Shown: positions 45,180 to 54,348 of the stretch, piece after piece
Layout of the letters: the number at the start of each line of letters is the position of its first letter
Position numbering within the stretch: the first letter of the stretch is position 1
DNA from: Vibrio albus
GTDB taxonomy: Bacteria; Pseudomonadota; Gammaproteobacteria; Enterobacterales; Vibrionaceae
Length of the DNA stretch: 64,000 bases
Assembly: GCF_003144035.1 (NCBI RefSeq)
Contig: NZ_QFWT01000009.1
Coordinates: 151,818 to 215,817 of the forward strand
Direction of reading: 5' to 3'
The notes under the pieces: generated by a model
Seen by the model: only the letters and a program-made list of their open reading frames with translations
What the model was told of the DNA's origin: nothing
The model's database searches: none
Made by a program: the position numbers and the translations under genes

Positions 45180-46076
45180 ATGGATGTAAAAGTTTTTCGA
45201 ACCTTTCTGGAAGTCGTCAGAGAACGGCATTTCGGACGTGCAGCAGAGAACCTGTATATTACTCAAGCCGCCGTCAGCGCCAGGATCAAACAGTTAGAAA
45301 CTTACTTCGATACCACCCTGTTTATCCGGGATCGAAATGCAATAAAACTGACCTCCTCTGGTGAACGCCTTATCAGCTATGCCGAGGTGATGGTCACCTC
45401 TCTGGAGCAGGCTAAATTTGACCTGTCACTGGAAAATGGCAAAGCCCTCCAATTGACTATTGGCGGGACTCCGAATATTTGGGACGCCTACCTGCAAAAC
45501 TGCCTCAGCGTGGTCACCGATGCTTTTAACGGCTATGGTTTTATTGCTGAAGCACTGACCAGAGAGCAACTGAACCGTCATCTGGTTGAAAGAACCCTCG
45601 ATTTAGCATTCATACTCGACCCGCTAAAATCTGAAGAACTGAAATGCAGGGAAATCGCCGATCTGGTATTAACACTGGTTTCAACAACGCCCTGCTCTGC
45701 AGAAGACGCTTTCCGGCATAAATATATCTATGTCGACTGGGGCACCCGTTTCTCATCTGAGCACGCCGAACGCCACCCTTCGATTCCGGCTCCTTTTCTG
45801 CGTACCTCAACCGGACGGATTGCGCTGGATTTTATTCTGGAGAAAGGGGGAGCAGCCTATTTACCCGTTTCGATGGTAGAACCGTTTCTCGCATCAGGTC
45901 AGTTGCATAAAGTGGAAGGGATAGATGAATGGCATCGCCCTATTTATCTGAGCTACCGTAAAAACAGTTCCAGCATTAATGCAATCAGACAAGTGGAACA
46001 ACTGGTTATGGATATTAATCCATTGACGGCCTACAGCCTGCAACAAGCAGGAGAAATGGTCATTACCGATTATTAA
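45180..46076 (+). CDS. hdfR: LysR-family regulator HdfR
   Basis: A 298-aa LysR protein whose N-terminus, MDVKVFRTFLEVVRERHFGRAAENLYITQAAVSARIKQLE, follows HdfR closely, and which is divergent from maoP as in enterobacteria. HdfR represses flagellar master genes in E. coli and other targets elsewhere; the Vibrio target is unknown. The helix-turn-helix is at residues 4-62 and an effector domain of normal length follows. Confidence 0.86.
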   Translation: MDVKVFRTFLEVVRERHFGRAAENLYITQAAVSARIKQLETYFDTTLFIRDRNAIKLTSSGERLISYAEVMVTSLEQAKFDLSLENGKALQLTIGGTPNIWDAYLQNCLSVVTDAFNGYGFIAEALTREQLNRHLVERTLDLAFILDPLKSEELKCREIADLVLTLVSTTPCSAEDAFRHKYIYVDWGTRFSSEHAERHPSIPAPFLRTSTGRIALDFILEKGGAAYLPVSMVEPFLASGQLHKVEGIDEWHRPIYLSYRKNSSSINAIRQVEQLVMDINPLTAYSLQQAGEMVITDY

Positions 46077-46301
46077 TACAGCGCATTGCCACCCTTGCTC
46101 TGAGTAACCCCGCTGACACTCCAAATACCTCTCTCCTTTTTGCTTTTTCCGCCTGTTTTTATCAGCGAAAACAGGCTTCACTTCCCGCCTCACTCTTGGT
46201 TTCAACCTCACACTTTAATGCCTCTGTGTTTCATTTATATTGCATTTTTATTTGAACTCTAAAGTTTAGACAGGAAATTATTTTTAATGAATAAAACCAC
46301 T

Positions 46302-46357
46302 AATATCAACACTTTATATCCAAAAAACCGATAAAAAAATAAATAGGGGTTGATATT
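46302..46357. promoter_or_regulatory. Widely spaced inverted repeat in the ectA promoter region
   Basis: AATATCAAC (46302-46310) and GTTGATATT (46349-46357) are perfect 9-bp inverted arms 38 bp apart. The right arm overlaps a possible -35 (TTGATA) with CATAAT 19 bp further on. In vibrios, CosR (MarR type) represses ectABC through this kind of upstream region; whether these arms are its sites is inference. The rest of the 336-bp gap (46077-46412) is AT-rich with no gene. Confidence 0.45.
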
Positions 46358-46424
46358 TCCCTGCATCACCCTACCATAATAAAGGCAAATTTAATTAGAC
46401 CTCTAATGGATTATGTGGCCAACA

Positions 46425-46967
46425 ATGATTACTACAGCACCTTGGGTAGCGTACCCGGAAATTTTAAAGCAGGAAAAAGATCAATGGGTTTTTCGCGTTC
46501 CGAACATCAAAGATGGGGATAGTATCCACCAGCTAATTGCGAGCTGTCCTCCTCTGGACGTGAACTCATCGTACTGTAACTTTTTACAGTCATCACATTT
46601 CAACAAGACCTGTGTGTTGGCGCTGCATGACGGTAACGTTGCCGGGTTTATTTCCGGTTATCTGAAGCCGGATAATAACGCACACCTGTTCGTATGGCAG
46701 GTCGCCGTTTCTCCGCAATACCGGGGGAAAGGGCTGGCTTTTCATATGCTGAAAGAACTTCTGATGCGTGACAACCTGCAGCAGGTTGAAGCAGTTGAAA
46801 CCACGATTACAAAAGATAACAAGGGTTCATGGAGTCTGTTTAAGAAACTGGACAAGTCACAAGGCAGTAACGGTTCTGTTACGACGTTTCTGGACGAAGA
46901 TGAACACTTTCAGGGAAAACACGATACTGAATATCTGTATCACATCCCATTATCTAAAAATCGCTAA
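46425..46967 (+). CDS. ectA: L-2,4-diaminobutyrate acetyltransferase EctA
   Basis: About 180 aa, from MITTAPWVAYPE; an in-frame ATG at 46413 would add four residues (MWPT), and neither start has a strong ribosome site. It is a GNAT enzyme with the acetyl-CoA signature VAVSPQYRGKGLAFHML and TITKDNKGSWSLFKKL. It acetylates 2,4-diaminobutyrate, the second step of ectoine synthesis. ectB and ectC follow on the same strand. Expression is expected to rise with salt. Confidence 0.93.
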   Translation: MITTAPWVAYPEILKQEKDQWVFRVPNIKDGDSIHQLIASCPPLDVNSSYCNFLQSSHFNKTCVLALHDGNVAGFISGYLKPDNNAHLFVWQVAVSPQYRGKGLAFHMLKELLMRDNLQQVEAVETTITKDNKGSWSLFKKLDKSQGSNGSVTTFLDEDEHFQGKHDTEYLYHIPLSKNR

Positions 46968-47063
46968 TTAAACAAAAACTTAATATCCATACCAGTCACC
47001 CGATAATGGGCTGGTACGGATAACTACATTCATTCACTAAATAGGAATAGCAACGGTCCCAAC

Positions 47064-48329
47064 ATGGATATCTTCAAGAAGCAGGAATCGAAAGTTCGCT
47101 CTTATTCAAATAACTTCCCGGTCGTATTTAACAAAGCAAAAGGATGCTGGCTGGAAACAGAAGAAGGCGCTCGTTACCTCGACTTCCTGGCAGGTGCAGG
47201 CTCTCTGAACTATGGACACAATAACCCAGTGTTTAAACAAGCACTGCTTGAGTACATAGAGATGGATGGTATTACTCATGGCCTGGACATGCACTCTGAT
47301 GCGAAAGCGAATTTCTTAACAGTACTGAATAAACATATTCTTGAACCAAGAGAGCTTAATTACAAGGTTCAGTTTACCGGCCCAACCGGTACTAACGCCG
47401 TCGAAGCCGCAATGAAGCTGGCTCGTAAAGTGACGGGCCGCACCAACATTGTAGCCTTTACCAACGGTTTCCACGGCTGTAGCAATGGCGCACTGGCAGC
47501 AACCGGTAACCAGCATCACCGTGGTGGTGCAGGTATGCCTCTTGCGGGAATCAGCCGTATCCCATACGAAGGTTATGCCGATATCGATGGTCTGGCTCTG
47601 TTTGAAACCATGCTAAACGATAACTCTGGCGGTCTGGATAAGCCAGCCGCAGTACTACTGGAAGTCGTTCAGGGTGAAGGTGGTCTGAATGCCGCGTCTA
47701 ATCAGTGGCTACAGAAGCTAAGCAAAATCTGTCAACAGCACGACATTCTGGTCATTGTCGATGACATTCAGGCTGGCTGTGGTCGTACGGGTACGTTCTT
47801 CAGCTTTGAACCATCAGGCATTAAGCCAGACATCGTAACGCTGTCAAAATCAATTGGTGGCTACGGCCTGCCGATGGCTGTCGTTCTGCTGAAACCAGAA
47901 CTGGATGTCTGGAAGCCGGGCGAGCACAACGGTACATTCCGTGGTAACAACCATGCCTTTGTGACAGCGGCCAAAGCGATTGAGACTTACTGGTCAACAC
48001 CTGACTTTGAACAGCATATTGCTGCACGTTCTCAGCAGATCAATACCGTTATCCAACGTTCACTGAAACGTTACCCGTCACTGTTTGTGAAAGGTAAAGG
48101 TCGTGGAATGATGTCTGGCATTGAATGTAAGAGCGGAGACATCGCCTCTGCGATATCTGCCGCCTGTTTTGATAACGGCATGATCATCGAAACCGCAGGT
48201 CCGGATGATGAAGTCGTTAAGTTCTTCTGTCCGCTGACCATCAGCGAATCCGAGCTGGAAAAAGGCCTGTCTATTTTTGATAAGGCAGCGGAAAAAATTG
48301 CCGAGAAAACTCTGAAAAAAGCATCTTAA
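47064..48329 (+). CDS. ectB: Diaminobutyrate-2-oxoglutarate transaminase EctB
   Basis: A 421-aa class III PLP aminotransferase, the normal EctB length. Visible features are the glycine-rich TGPTGTNAVEAAMKLARKVTGR, the Asp of ILVIVDDIQAGCGRTGTFFSFE and the PLP lysine in DIVTLSKSIGGYGLPM. It makes 2,4-diaminobutyrate from aspartate semialdehyde. AGGA lies upstream of the ATG. It starts 96 bp after ectA. Confidence 0.95.
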   Translation: MDIFKKQESKVRSYSNNFPVVFNKAKGCWLETEEGARYLDFLAGAGSLNYGHNNPVFKQALLEYIEMDGITHGLDMHSDAKANFLTVLNKHILEPRELNYKVQFTGPTGTNAVEAAMKLARKVTGRTNIVAFTNGFHGCSNGALAATGNQHHRGGAGMPLAGISRIPYEGYADIDGLALFETMLNDNSGGLDKPAAVLLEVVQGEGGLNAASNQWLQKLSKICQQHDILVIVDDIQAGCGRTGTFFSFEPSGIKPDIVTLSKSIGGYGLPMAVVLLKPELDVWKPGEHNGTFRGNNHAFVTAAKAIETYWSTPDFEQHIAARSQQINTVIQRSLKRYPSLFVKGKGRGMMSGIECKSGDIASAISAACFDNGMIIETAGPDDEVVKFFCPLTISESELEKGLSIFDKAAEKIAEKTLKKAS

Positions 48330-48344
48330 GGTAAGGAATTAACA

Positions 48345-48737
48345 ATGATAGTAAGAACTCTGGAAGAGTGTAGAGACAGCGAACGCCGTGTTGTTGCAGA
48401 AACCGGAACATGGGAAAGTGTTCGTATGCTTCTGAAAGATGACAACATGGGATTTTCTTTCCATATTACAACGATTTATGAAGATACAGAAACACATATT
48501 CATTATCAGAACCATCTTGAATCTGTGTACTGTATGAGTGGTGAAGGTGAGATCGAAGTGGTCGGTGGCGAAACCTATCCGATCAAACCGGGTACACTGT
48601 ATATTCTGGATAAACACGATGAACACTACCTTCGCGCTTATAAAGATAAGGAAATGGTAATGGCATGTGTATTTAACCCACCGATAACAGGCGCTGAAGT
48701 TCACGACGAGAACGGCGTTTACCCTCTGGTTGACTAA
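48345..48737 (+). CDS. ectC: Ectoine synthase EctC
   Basis: A 130-aa cupin, the usual size. It carries [18 protein letters not shown] at the start and the metal/active-site region [20 protein letters not shown]. It closes N-acetyl-diaminobutyrate to ectoine. GTAAGGA stands before the ATG, 15 nt after ectB. An intrinsic terminator follows. Confidence 0.95.
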   Translation: MIVRTLEECRDSERRVVAETGTWESVRMLLKDDNMGFSFHITTIYEDTETHIHYQNHLESVYCMSGEGEIEVVGGETYPIKPGTLYILDKHDEHYLRAYKDKEMVMACVFNPPITGAEVHDENGVYPLVD

Positions 48738-48761
48738 TCCCACCGAAGTACAACTGAGGAA

Positions 48762-48787
48762 AGGGGCGTAGCTACGCCCCTGTTTTT
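48762..48787 (+). terminator. Terminator between ectC and the aspartokinase gene
   Basis: AGGGGCGTAG/CTACGCCCCT, a 20-bp perfect palindrome forming a tight stem, followed by GTTTTTA. It lies 24 bp after ectC and 132 bp before the aspartokinase gene, so the latter may have its own promoter or depend on read-through. Confidence 0.8.
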
Positions 48788-48919
48788 AACACTAATATTC
48801 CCCATAGAAATCATACTCATGAGCAAAAATCGGCACATGAGAGGCTGTGTATATCTAATGGTTTTGAACGCCATATATAAGCCGTTACGGGGACAAAAAC
48901 AGAACGAGAGAAGGATATC

Positions 48920-50356
48920 ATGACTTATACCGTAGAGAAGATCGGCGGTACATCAATGACGGAGTTTGATGCCGTTTTAGACAATATAATGCTTCGTCCT
49001 GCTAACCCATATAACCGGGTATTTGTAGTATCGGCTTATGGTGGTATTACCGATGCATTGCTTGAATGCAAACGCTCCGGCAAACCGGGTATTTACAAAT
49101 ACGTCGCCAAACGTGACGAGAAGTGGAAAGAAGCAACAGAAGCGCTGCAACATCGCTTGCTACTGATTAATGAAAATCTGTTTGCGGATCCAATTACCCG
49201 TCTGCGGGCAGATAACTTTGTCCGTTCACGGATCAGTGAAGCGATAAACTGCATCAATAATATTATGGAAACCTGCCGATACGGTCAGTTTTCCCTGCGC
49301 CACTATCTGCCGCAAATACGGGAATTCCTGTCTTCAATCGGTGAGGCACACAGTGCGTATAATACGGCACTTAAGCTGAAGACATTAGGGATCAACGCCA
49401 AATTTGTTGACCTGTCTGGCTGGTCAGATAAAGCGTCCGGTTCACTGGATAACGTTATTCTGAATGCCTTCGAAACGATTAATGTTGAGAAAGAGCTGCC
49501 GATTGTCACCGGCTACGCTTATTGCGATGAAGGCCTGATGAAAACCTATGACCGTGGCTACAGCGAAATGACATTCAGCCGTATTGCTTGTCTGACCAAA
49601 GCGGACCAGGCGATCATTCACAAAGAATATCATCTAAGTACGGCTGACCCTCGTATTGTAGGTACCGACAAAGTACGTCCTATGGGCACAACCAACTTCG
49701 ATGTCGCAGACCAGCTTGCCAACCTGGGTATGGAAGCAATTCACCCAAACGCAGCGGCAGGACTACGCCAGAACGATATCGAACTATGCATCAAAAACAC
49801 CTTTGAACCGGATCATAAAGGAACCCTGATTTCACAGCAGTTCCAGCCGGAAAAAGAGAAAATCGAGATCATCGCAGGTAAAGACAAGGTGTTTGCTCTG
49901 CATGTCTTTGATCAGGCTATGGTTGGCCGGGTAGATAATGTCAGCTATGAGATTATGGAAGTCATTGCCGATGAACATGTTAATCTGATCGGTAAAGAGA
50001 TGAACGCTAACTCAATCACTTATTACCTGAAAGGTGGTGAAAAAAGCCTGAACAAGGCACTGTATAGAGTTGAAAAACGTTATCCGAATGCGTCCATCAA
50101 AGGCAAAATGGTCGCACTGGTTTCCGTCATCGGTGCATCTATCAATACCAACACGGCTTTATCTAAGGGCATGCTGGCATTGATGGATGATGATATTTCA
50201 CCGATTGCGGCACACTCTTCTATGCGTAATGTGAACGTTCAGTTTGTGGTTGAAGATGAGTTGTATCATCAGGCGATTCAGGCCTTACATGATGAATTCA
50301 TTGATTCCGGCGTGCCTGCTACGAAGAAGCAACCACAGTTGAAAATGGTAAATTAA
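48920..50356 (+). CDS. lysC: Aspartokinase dedicated to ectoine synthesis (Ask_Ect)
   Basis: A 478-aa aspartate kinase: the N-terminal kinase core VEKIGGTSM and FVVSAYGGITDAL, and C-terminal ACT domains (KVFALHVFDQAMVGRVDNV, LVSVIGASINTNTALSKGMLAL). The variant KIGGTSM start and location after ectABC mark the ectoine-linked aspartokinase of vibrios, which tends to escape lysine/threonine feedback. It feeds aspartyl phosphate toward aspartate semialdehyde. AGAAGGATATC precedes the ATG. Confidence 0.9.
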   Translation: MTYTVEKIGGTSMTEFDAVLDNIMLRPANPYNRVFVVSAYGGITDALLECKRSGKPGIYKYVAKRDEKWKEATEALQHRLLLINENLFADPITRLRADNFVRSRISEAINCINNIMETCRYGQFSLRHYLPQIREFLSSIGEAHSAYNTALKLKTLGINAKFVDLSGWSDKASGSLDNVILNAFETINVEKELPIVTGYAYCDEGLMKTYDRGYSEMTFSRIACLTKADQAIIHKEYHLSTADPRIVGTDKVRPMGTTNFDVADQLANLGMEAIHPNAAAGLRQNDIELCIKNTFEPDHKGTLISQQFQPEKEKIEIIAGKDKVFALHVFDQAMVGRVDNVSYEIMEVIADEHVNLIGKEMNANSITYYLKGGEKSLNKALYRVEKRYPNASIKGKMVALVSVIGASINTNTALSKGMLALMDDDISPIAAHSSMRNVNVQFVVEDELYHQAIQALHDEFIDSGVPATKKQPQLKMVN

Positions 50357-50374
50357 CCCTCCTCCCCTGAAATA

Positions 50375-50410
50375 AAATAGCCGGCTTAATTAAGCCGGCT
50401 ATTTGTTTTA
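50375..50410. terminator. Intrinsic terminator of the ectoine cluster
   Basis: AAATAGCCGGCTTAA mirrors TTAAGCCGGCTATTT as a 15-bp perfect stem, followed by GTTTTA. It is shared with the convergent yghU-like gene. Confidence 0.85.
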
Positions 50411-50432
50411 AAGCATATATTGCATTAACAGA

Positions 50433-51296
50433 CTATTCCGGACGCTTGTTAAGCGCTACATCAATATCTGCTGCACTATGACGCTCAGCAATCGCTTCCC
50501 ATTCCTCACCCATCGGCTTATTGACAATTCGTCCGCGCTGCACGGCAGAACGTTCCGAAACCATGCTGGCCCAACGCTGCACATGTTGATAACTCTTAAC
50601 ATCCAGAAATTCATCAGCCTGGCTGTAAGAATTCCCCAGAGCCAGATTACCGTACCAGGGCCACACCGCGATATCAGCAATACTGTATTCTTCTCCGGCG
50701 ATAAAGGTATGCTTTGCTAACTGCTTATCCAATACATCTAACTGACGCTTTACTTCCATCGTAAAGCGGTTGATTGGATACTCAAATTTTTCCGGTGCAT
50801 ACGCGAAAAAGTGACCAAATCCACCTCCAAGGAATGGAGCAGAGCCTTGCAACCAAAATAACCAGTTCATCACCTTGGCCCGGTCAGAAACGTCTTTTGG
50901 TAAAAAATGACCAAATTTTTCTGCCAGATAAAAAAGAATATTACCGGATTCGAACACATTAACAGGTTCATCACCGGAGCGATCCACCATCGCCGGAATT
51001 TTGGAATTTGGATTCACCTCAACAAACCCCGAACCAAACTGGTCTCCATCACCGATTCTGATCAGGAACGCATCGTACTCGGCTTCTTTCACACCCAAAG
51101 CCAGCAGTTCTTCCAGCATAATCGTGACTTTTTGTCCGTTAGGTGTCCCCATCGAATACAACTGAATCGGATGCTTACCTACAGGGAGCGTTTTCTCATG
51201 CCGGGCTCCGGAATCAGGTCTGTTGATACTCGCCCATTGCCCGCCATTTTCATCATCCATTGTCCAGGTTTTGGGTGGGATATATTTGTTTGTCAT
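50433..51296 (-). CDS. yghU: Glutathione-dependent disulfide-bond oxidoreductase (YghU-like)
   Basis: At 287 aa it is almost the same size as E. coli YghU (288). It starts YIPPKTWTMDDENGGQWASINRP, then a thioredoxin-fold GST domain with NSKIPAMVD and ESGNILFYLAEKFG, and a helical GST C-terminal domain (YSIADIAVWPWYG). The enzyme binds two glutathiones and reduces disulfides and organic hydroperoxides in the cytosol. Confidence 0.92.
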   Translation of the reverse strand: MTNKYIPPKTWTMDDENGGQWASINRPDSGARHEKTLPVGKHPIQLYSMGTPNGQKVTIMLEELLALGVKEAEYDAFLIRIGDGDQFGSGFVEVNPNSKIPAMVDRSGDEPVNVFESGNILFYLAEKFGHFLPKDVSDRAKVMNWLFWLQGSAPFLGGGFGHFFAYAPEKFEYPINRFTMEVKRQLDVLDKQLAKHTFIAGEEYSIADIAVWPWYGNLALGNSYSQADEFLDVKSYQHVQRWASMVSERSAVQRGRIVNKPMGEEWEAIAERHSAADIDVALNKRPE

Positions 51297-51508
51297 GCTG
51301 CATCCTTATCGGTCTCTGAGTGTTCACATAGGGCACGCCCTACACTAGTAGATAGTAGGACAAAATCGATAGTTAAAAACCCTTCGGCTTCATTTCGTTA
51401 GAAACATCAGCCGAATATGCATCAACACCGGTATAAAAGTGAAAATAATGGTAGGCAGGTACAGACAAAACCGGGAACGTTCTCATTAATAAGTTAACCG
51501 GCTAGGAA

Positions 51509-52498
51509 TTAACACGTTTCCCGCTCTACAGCCTGGAAACTCAGCACAACTTTACTGGTGTGTTGTTGCTTACCCTCGACAAGATCCAACAATACATCTG
51601 CTGATGTTTCTCCAGCAGAATCAAAGGCATAATTGAATGTTGACAGCGATGGCCGGGAAATAAAGCCCAGTTCATCATTACCGACACCCAACACTTTAAT
51701 ATCTTTACCAGGTTCTTTACCCGCTTCCAGAATCGCTTTAATAGCACCGACAGCAATTCTATCTGTCGCACAAAATACCCCATTTACTTGTGGATAATCC
51801 ACCAGCAACTGACGCATTTGCTCATAACCAGACTCAATAAAGAATGTACCGCGGCTATGAAACAGAGGATCTCCCAATCCGGCGAACTGTAATGCCTGAG
51901 CCAACCCCAGAAAACGCATGGAGTCAACCGCGATATCTTCACTCTGAACCCCGATAAAACCAATGTTCGTCGCCCCGGCATCGACCAATCGTTGGCCAGC
52001 AGCAAAACCGACCCGGTTATCGTCGTGAATCACACTAGGAATATCAAAGAAGGAGCCATCCTGCCCCACCAGAACGACGGGAGCCTGGGACTGCTTAATC
52101 ACTTTAACCAGATCCTGATCTAAATGAGTCGCATACAGGATAATGCCTTCAACCCGCTTCTGGTTAAATAGCTGAATAAACTCAATTTCTTTCTCATTGC
52201 TCTGCTGACTATTCGCCAACAATACATGCTTATTTGCCTGATCAAATATCCGGCTAAGCCCGTCTACACCTTGTGATACCGCACTTGACGACACTCGGGG
52301 AACGATAACCCCTATCAAATTAGTTTTCTGCGACTTCAGGTCTTTTGCAACCTGGTTGACCACATAACCGCATTCTTCGATGGCTTTTCTTACTTTGATT
52401 TTGGTACTTTCTTTTACACCATACTCATCATTGATTGCACGAGATACCGTTGACTTAGAAACGCCAGCCAGCTTAGCCACATCATGTAGACTCGCCAT
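51509..52498 (-). CDS. LacI-family repressor of the PTS-sulfatase cluster
   Basis: A 329-aa regulator with the LacI helix-turn-helix at the N-terminus (MASLHDVAKLAGVSKSTVSRAIN) and a periplasmic-binding-protein-like effector domain (LIGVIVPRVSSSAVSQGV, VNGVFCATDRIAVGAIKAI). It is divergent from the PTS gene, with a perfect 7-2-7 palindrome and an AACGTT motif in the gap. It resembles ScrR-type repressors of sugar loci. The inducer is probably the imported sugar phosphate. Confidence 0.87.
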   Translation of the reverse strand: MASLHDVAKLAGVSKSTVSRAINDEYGVKESTKIKVRKAIEECGYVVNQVAKDLKSQKTNLIGVIVPRVSSSAVSQGVDGLSRIFDQANKHVLLANSQQSNEKEIEFIQLFNQKRVEGIILYATHLDQDLVKVIKQSQAPVVLVGQDGSFFDIPSVIHDDNRVGFAAGQRLVDAGATNIGFIGVQSEDIAVDSMRFLGLAQALQFAGLGDPLFHSRGTFFIESGYEQMRQLLVDYPQVNGVFCATDRIAVGAIKAILEAGKEPGKDIKVLGVGNDELGFISRPSLSTFNYAFDSAGETSADVLLDLVEGKQQHTSKVVLSFQAVERETC

Positions 52499-52522
52499 GT
52501 ATTTTTTACCTTATTATTGTTT

Positions 52523-52538
52523 TTGCAATGGATTGCAA
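52523..52538. promoter_or_regulatory. Palindromic operator in the LacI-PTS divergent region
   Basis: TTGCAAT-GG-ATTGCAA, a perfect 7-bp inverted repeat with a 2-bp spacer, 25 bp upstream of the LacI gene start. It could be an autoregulatory operator. Confidence 0.6.
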
Positions 52539-52676
52539 TTTTGACAATTATTCCCCACAAAAGATAGTAGATATTGATCACACTCCAATAGAGATCTCAA
52601 AAGAAATAAGGATCGTAATCACACTTCCACTGGATACGCTTTGACTCACACGCCGCTTTCGCAAAAACTAGTTCTG

Positions 52677-52688
52677 CAAACGTTCCCG
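52677..52688. promoter_or_regulatory. LacI-type operator candidate before the PTS gene
   Basis: GCAAACGTTCCC has the central AACGTT typical of LacI-family operators. A related site, GGGAACGTTCTC (51473-51484), lies at the 3' side of the LacI gene; on opposite strands both share GGGAACGTT. It is 78 bp upstream of the preferred PTS start. Confidence 0.5.
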
Positions 52689-52765
52689 AAAGTCCATTTT
52701 GATACAAAAACAGCAATGAAATGGGCGATACTTTAAACAGAGAAATAACTGGAGTAAGTAAAGTT

Positions 52766-54211
52766 ATGAACTACCCTACAGTAGCAAAAGAACTTTTAGA
52801 GCTGATTGGTGGCAAGGCCAACCTGGAAGCTCTGGCACACTGTGCCACCCGCCTTCGTCTTTCCGTAAAAGATGAGTCTCTTATTCAGGAAGACGCGATC
52901 GAAAACCTTGACGGTGTTAAAGGCCAGTTTAAGGTTGCTGGTCAGTATCAAATTATCTTTGGTTCAGGCATCGTCAACAAAGTTTACGCTGAAGTGGCAG
53001 CACTGACCGGAATGGCTGAAATGTCTACCCGTGATGTTGCGGCAGCCGGTGCTCAGAAACAGAACGTCGTTCAACGCGCAGTAAAAGGCCTGTCAGATAT
53101 TTTCGTACCGATCATTCCGGCTATCGTGGCTGGCGGTCTGTTGATGGGTCTGTTTAACGTGCTGACGGCTAAAGGCCTGTTCATCGACGGCATGTCTCTG
53201 ATTGATGCCAACCCTGGCATGGCCGACCTGGCAAGTATGATTAACACTTTCGCTAACGCTCCTTTTGTTTACCTGCCGGTTCTGCTTGCTTTCTCTGCAT
53301 CGAAGAAGTTTGGCGGTAACCCATTCCTGGGTGCGGCACTGGGTATGCTGATGGTTCACCCTGACCTGCTGAATGGCTGGGGCTTCGGTGGAGCCAGTGT
53401 TGCCGGTACTATCCCTACGTGGAACGTGTTCGGCTTTGAAATCCAGAAAGTGGGTTATCAGGGTTCAGTTCTACCGGTACTGGTGTGTGCCTTTATTCTG
53501 GCTAAAGTGGAAAATGGCCTGCGCAGCGTTATCCCGTCTGTACTGGACAACCTGCTGACACCAATGTTGGCTATCTTTATCACCGGTTTCCTAACCTTTA
53601 CTCTGGTTGGCCCTGCAACTCGTGATATCGGCTTCCTGCTGGGTGATGGTCTGAACTGGCTGTACGATTCTGCTGGTTTTGTTGGTGGTGCTCTGTTTGG
53701 CTTTATCTACGCGCCATTCGTTATCACTGGTATGCACCACAGCTTCATCGCTATCGAGACTCAACTGCTGGCAGATATCGCAGTCACTGGCGGTACCTTC
53801 ATCTTCCCTATCGCAGCTATGTCTAACATCGCTCAGGGCGCAGCGGCTCTGGCTGTTGGTATGACAACTAAGGATGTGAAAACTAAAGGTGTTGCACTAC
53901 CATCTGGTATCACTGCGCTACTGGGTATTACTGAACCAGCCATGTTCGGTGTGAACCTGAAACTACGCTACCCGTTCATCGCAGCTATCTGCGCGGCGGC
54001 TATCTCAAGCGCGTTCCTGACTATGTTCAACGTAAAAGCTCAGGCTCTGGGTGCAGCAGGTCTGCCGGGTATTATCTCTATCCGTCCTGACAGCATCAGC
54101 GTTTATGTAATTGGTATGATTGTGTCCTTTGCTGTTTCATTTGGCCTGACTCTGGTTCTTGGAGCTCGTCAGAAAGCAAAGGAGGGCACAGCTAAACAGG
54201 CAGCAGCATGA
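52766..54211 (+). CDS. PTS EIIBC permease, sucrose-type family
   Basis: About 481 aa from MNYPTVAKELLELIGG; GGAGTAAGTAAAG precedes this ATG, and an in-frame ATG at 52721 has less support. The EIIB domain holds the phospho-cysteine in AHCATRLRL (Cys26); the EIIC domain has about ten helices with FVPIIPAIVAGGLLMGL and ITGMHHSFIAIE. It is closer in sequence feel to sucrose EIIBC (ScrA) than to trehalose TreB. No EIIA is attached, so it would borrow the Crr-type EIIA. No sucrose or trehalose hydrolase lies nearby. The neighbours (sulfatase, DUF2264) suggest a different, perhaps sulfated, substrate. Confidence 0.88.
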   Translation: MNYPTVAKELLELIGGKANLEALAHCATRLRLSVKDESLIQEDAIENLDGVKGQFKVAGQYQIIFGSGIVNKVYAEVAALTGMAEMSTRDVAAAGAQKQNVVQRAVKGLSDIFVPIIPAIVAGGLLMGLFNVLTAKGLFIDGMSLIDANPGMADLASMINTFANAPFVYLPVLLAFSASKKFGGNPFLGAALGMLMVHPDLLNGWGFGGASVAGTIPTWNVFGFEIQKVGYQGSVLPVLVCAFILAKVENGLRSVIPSVLDNLLTPMLAIFITGFLTFTLVGPATRDIGFLLGDGLNWLYDSAGFVGGALFGFIYAPFVITGMHHSFIAIETQLLADIAVTGGTFIFPIAAMSNIAQGAAALAVGMTTKDVKTKGVALPSGITALLGITEPAMFGVNLKLRYPFIAAICAAAISSAFLTMFNVKAQALGAAGLPGIISIRPDSISVYVIGMIVSFAVSFGLTLVLGARQKAKEGTAKQAAA

Positions 54212-54259
54212 TATTGCTCTGTGTGATATCCCTTTGACACCATCATTGTGTCTAAATCC

Positions 54260-54289
54260 AAGCCTGCGTAATATACGCAGGCTTTTTTT
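54260..54289 (+). terminator. Intrinsic terminator of the PTS gene
   Basis: GCCTGCGTA/TACGCAGGC, a 9-bp stem with ATA loop, then seven T residues. It is a textbook terminator 49 bp past the stop. Confidence 0.88.
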
Positions 54290-54303
54290 GATACCAATAA
54301 AAA

Positions 54304-54322
54304 GCTCCGGATTATCCGGAGC
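54304..54322 (-). terminator. Intrinsic terminator of the IclR gene
   Basis: GCTCCGGA/TCCGGAGC with a TTA loop, followed on the minus strand by TTTTTATTGG. It is placed back to back with the PTS terminator. Confidence 0.82.
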
Positions 54323-54348
54323 CTTAACGTATGAAGAAGACGGTGGGA

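Noticed and set aside
52571..52640. CRP sites before the PTS gene (TCACA half-sites at 52578 and near 52615)
   Set aside because: Only half-sites match; the opposite TGTGA halves are poor, so no confident CRP site can be claimed.
52766..54211. Naming the PTS gene treB
   Set aside because: The motifs fit the sucrose-type branch better and no trehalose-6-phosphate hydrolase lies nearby.
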